Position numbers and translations under genes: made by a program
The notes under the pieces: generated by a model
Told to the model about the DNA's origin: nothing
The model's database searches: none
The model's input: only the letters and a program-made list of their open reading frames with translations
Origin: Candidatus Methanoprimaticola hominis
GTDB lineage: Archaea; Thermoplasmatota; Thermoplasmata; Methanomassiliicoccales; Methanomethylophilaceae
NCBI GenBank assembly: GCA_006954465.1
Contig: LVVU01000061.1
Span: forward strand, 6,895-13,437
Length of the DNA: 6,543 nt
Direction: 5' to 3'
In this document: one piece after another, positions 5,032 to 6,543 of the stretch
Layout: each line of letters starts with the position of its first letter
Position numbering within the stretch: position 1 is the first letter of the stretch

Positions 5032-5913
5032 ATGCACTGGCGTCTCAGAACGGCCGCGATGTTCGCATTGCTGACCGCCATCCTGGTGGTCATCGGAAGC
5101 CTCGTAGGCGGTATCTTCAACAATTGGATGCTGGGACTCGTCGTGATGCTGGGGATCTCGGTCCTCATCAACGTCTTCTCCTACTTCTTCTCGAAGAACA
5201 TGGCCTTGAGTGTGAACAAGGTCAAGATCGTCACGAGGGAGGAGGAACCGAGGCTCTACGGCATTGTCGAGGAACTGGTCCAGAAGGCGGGTCTGCCCAT
5301 GCCGGAGGTCGGCATCTCGAACCTCCCCATGCCCAATGCGTTCGCAACGGGAAGGAATCCCAAGAACGCGGCGGTCGTCGCGACGAGGCAGCTGATGAAC
5401 ATGCTGAACGACGACGAGCTCGCAGGCGTCATGGCCCACGAGCTGTCCCACGTGAAGAACAGGGACATCCTCGTGATGTCCGTGGCATCCACGATGGCAT
5501 CCGTCGTCGCCTACGTGACGAGGATCGCAGTGTGGTCCGCGTTGTTCAACGACGAACGCAACGGGGCGTCTCTGGCGATCGCCCTCCTGGCGGACATCAC
5601 GCTCCCGATCGCCGCCGCCCTCATCCAGCTCGGTGTCTCCAGGAACAGGGAGTATCTGGCGGACGAGTCCGGCGGAAGGCTCACCGGCAAGCCCATGGCC
5701 CTCGCCAACGCCCTGATGAAGATCGAAGGCGGATGCACCGCGTCCTCTAACAGCTACGACAACCCGTCGTACGAGAACGTGTGGATCTCCTCCCCCTTCG
5801 GCAAGAAGGCCACGAGGGGGCTGATGAACCTGTTCAGGACCCACCCCTCCACCCCCGACAGGATCGAGAGGCTCAAGGCCCTGGACCAGGAGCTCAACGG
5901 CACCCGCTATTGA
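5032..5913 (+). CDS. htpX: M48-family zinc metalloprotease HtpX
   Basis: HtpX is a membrane-embedded zinc endopeptidase that cuts misfolded membrane proteins with its active site on the cytosolic side. The 293-residue product matches the family length. Two hydrophobic segments open the protein (about 8-28 and 33-53), and two more lie about 145-168 and 180-201. Between the pairs are the conserved VTREEEPRLYGIVEEL region (67-82), LPMPNAFATGRNP (98-110) and the zinc-binding HELSH (136-140, catalytic E137). The third ligand is E207 in SRNREYLAD, and the family's C-terminal FRTHPSTPDRIERL (268-281) is present. All key residues are intact. The start at 5032 is set by a strong Shine-Dalgarno. It faces the RraA-family gene, with a shared 48-base gap holding a perfect inverted repeat. 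In bacteria htpX is often stress-induced; whether the dyad upstream has such a role here is unknown. Confidence 0.95.
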   Translation: MHWRLRTAAMFALLTAILVVIGSLVGGIFNNWMLGLVVMLGISVLINVFSYFFSKNMALSVNKVKIVTREEEPRLYGIVEELVQKAGLPMPEVGISNLPMPNAFATGRNPKNAAVVATRQLMNMLNDDELAGVMAHELSHVKNRDILVMSVASTMASVVAYVTRIAVWSALFNDERNGASLAIALLADITLPIAAALIQLGVSRNREYLADESGGRLTGKPMALANALMKIEGGCTASSNSYDNPSYENVWISSPFGKKATRGLMNLFRTHPSTPDRIERLKALDQELNGTRY

Positions 5914-5953
5914 GAATAATAGAAACAAACAGGGTCCGGGACCTCCCGGACCC
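5914..5953 (-). terminator. Perfect 10-bp inverted repeat with T-rich tail, terminator of the RraA-family gene
   Basis: GGGTCCGGGA (5932-5941) and TCCCGGACCC (5944-5953) are exact reverse complements two bases apart; the inner pairs must open to form a loop. On the minus strand the stem begins 8 bases after the RraA-family stop and is followed by the T-rich TGTTTGTTTCTATTATT. That is the order of an intrinsic-type terminator. On the plus strand the stem lies 18 bases after the htpX stop but no T tract follows it, so it would be weaker in that direction. Confidence 0.55.
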
Positions 5954-5961
5954 ATTCATGA

Positions 5962-6543
5962 TCAGTTCACGGGCTCCCACTTGGAGAGCTCGTTCACCTT
6001 GGACAGGGTGGATCCGCGTTCGATCTCCTCCCTGGTCCTGTTCTCCCTCTCGTGGACGTCGAGGGCCCTGTTGGCGACCTCCACGGCGACCTCCTTGGGA
6101 ATCACGACGAGTCCGCACTCGTCTCCGACGATCCAATCGCCGGTACGGACTCTCTGTCCGCCGACGGTCACCTCGATGCCGATCCCTCCGTATCCCTTCG
6201 GTTCGCCGGCGCATGGCGCGACGGTCCTGGAGAATGCGGGGAATCCGAGGTCCCTGATGTCGTCGATGTCCCTTATGGCTCCGTCGATGACGATGCCCTT
6301 GACTCCCATGACCATGGCCGAGTGGGTCGCGAGCTCGCCCCATACCGCAACAGGTGCTCCACCCACATCCACGACGAGGACATCCCCCTCCTTGGCGCGG
6401 TCGATGGCCTCCACGGGCTTCGCCCAATCGCCGCTGGTGGTCTGCACGGTCAGGGCCCTGCCGACCATCCTCTGACGGTGGGCGAGGGACTGGGGCAGGA
6501 TACCGAACATGACGCCCTGCTTGTGGAACGCATCGGATATGTT
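5962..6543 (-). CDS. RraA / HMG-aldolase family protein (5' partial)
   Basis: About 193 residues are visible; the frame stays open past the right edge (N-I-S-D-A-F-H-K-Q-G-V before the first Met at 6510), so that Met is internal and the true start is outside. NISDAF matches the early [NT]-[VIL]-[SA]-DAL segment of the RraA family. The core signature is present: WGELATHSAMVMGVKGIVID then GAIRD, with the Arg-Asp pair (visible residues 91-92) that binds substrate and divalent metal in family aldolases. The family includes RNase E inhibitor RraA, 4-hydroxy-4-methyl-2-oxoglutarate/4-carboxy-4-hydroxy-2-oxoadipate aldolases, and an archaeal C-terminal domain fused to 3-hexulose-6-phosphate synthase. 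Archaea lack a standard RNase E target, so an aldolase/decarboxylase-like role or a fused form is more likely than RraA regulation. The charged tail (about 161-193) is longer than in E. coli RraA and resembles HMG-aldolase-type members. Exact activity is not decided by what is visible. Confidence 0.88.
   Translation of the reverse strand, partial: NISDAFHKQGVMFGILPQSLAHRQRMVGRALTVQTTSGDWAKPVEAIDRAKEGDVLVVDVGGAPVAVWGELATHSAMVMGVKGIVIDGAIRDIDDIRDLGFPAFSRTVAPCAGEPKGYGGIGIEVTVGGQRVRTGDWIVGDECGLVVIPKEVAVEVANRALDVHERENRTREEIERGSTLSKVNELSKWEPVN

Noticed and set aside
4996..5955. A 319-codon open frame on the minus strand, opposite htpX
   Set aside because: It is again codon-aligned antisense, the translation is low in motifs and His/Gly/Val-biased, and it runs through the terminator-like repeat and the htpX promoter.
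1..6543. A CRISPR array, tRNA, insertion sequence, phage gene or defence island
   Set aside because: No spaced direct repeats, cloverleaf-like segment, transposase motif or terminal inverted repeats of an element were seen; nearly the whole window is occupied by housekeeping-type genes.

Overview
The gene content is archaeal. It includes the small catalytic subunit of DNA primase (PriS), ribosomal protein L18a/LX, prefoldin alpha, the archaeal/bacterial SRP receptor FtsY, a COG1831-type amidohydrolase and an HtpX protease. Translation signals are GGTGA/GAGGT Shine-Dalgarno sequences, and TATA-like boxes sit in the few intergenic gaps. The DNA is GC-rich, coding is dense, and the codons TTA, CTA and TCA appear to be rare. 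A euryarchaeon of the Thermoplasmata side, perhaps Methanomassiliicoccales, fits my recollection of the protein sequences. That lineage call is an inference and was not tested.

Layout from left to right: (1) the last 29 codons of a plus-strand M20-family metallopeptidase, whose stop codon abuts the stop codon of ftsY. (2) A minus-strand operon read rpl18a > pfdA > ftsY (1939 down to 92). Its genes are tightly packed: the ribosome-binding site of pfdA lies across or beside the end of rpl18a, and that of ftsY overlaps the pfdA stop. (3) A separate minus-strand priS (3288 to 2059), followed by a hairpin and a pyrimidine-rich tract. (4) An 89-bp divergent promoter region with one TATA-like element placed so that the priS mRNA would be leaderless. 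(5) A plus-strand pair: a TatD-like amidohydrolase with intact metal ligands, then a metallo-beta-lactamase-fold protein. (6) htpX on the plus strand with its own promoter-like region and a small dyad. (7) A perfect 10-bp inverted repeat serving as a likely terminator, then the C-terminal part of a minus-strand RraA-family protein that runs off the right edge.

The rpl18a-pfdA-ftsY group joins ribosome assembly, folding of nascent chains and co-translational targeting to the membrane. HtpX belongs to membrane-protein quality control, but it is a separate transcription unit here. No CRISPR array, tRNA, rRNA, insertion sequence or phage gene was seen, and no gene-free stretch exceeds about 120 bases.

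Most of the window is ordinary housekeeping sequence. The feature most worth following up is the metallo-beta-lactamase-fold protein at 4219-4965. It keeps the family scaffold, but the HxHxDH zinc motif has become Q-R-C-P-D-N and the later GC[ST]HPG motif has become GCTGPG, in an otherwise intact frame directly downstream of an intact amidohydrolase.
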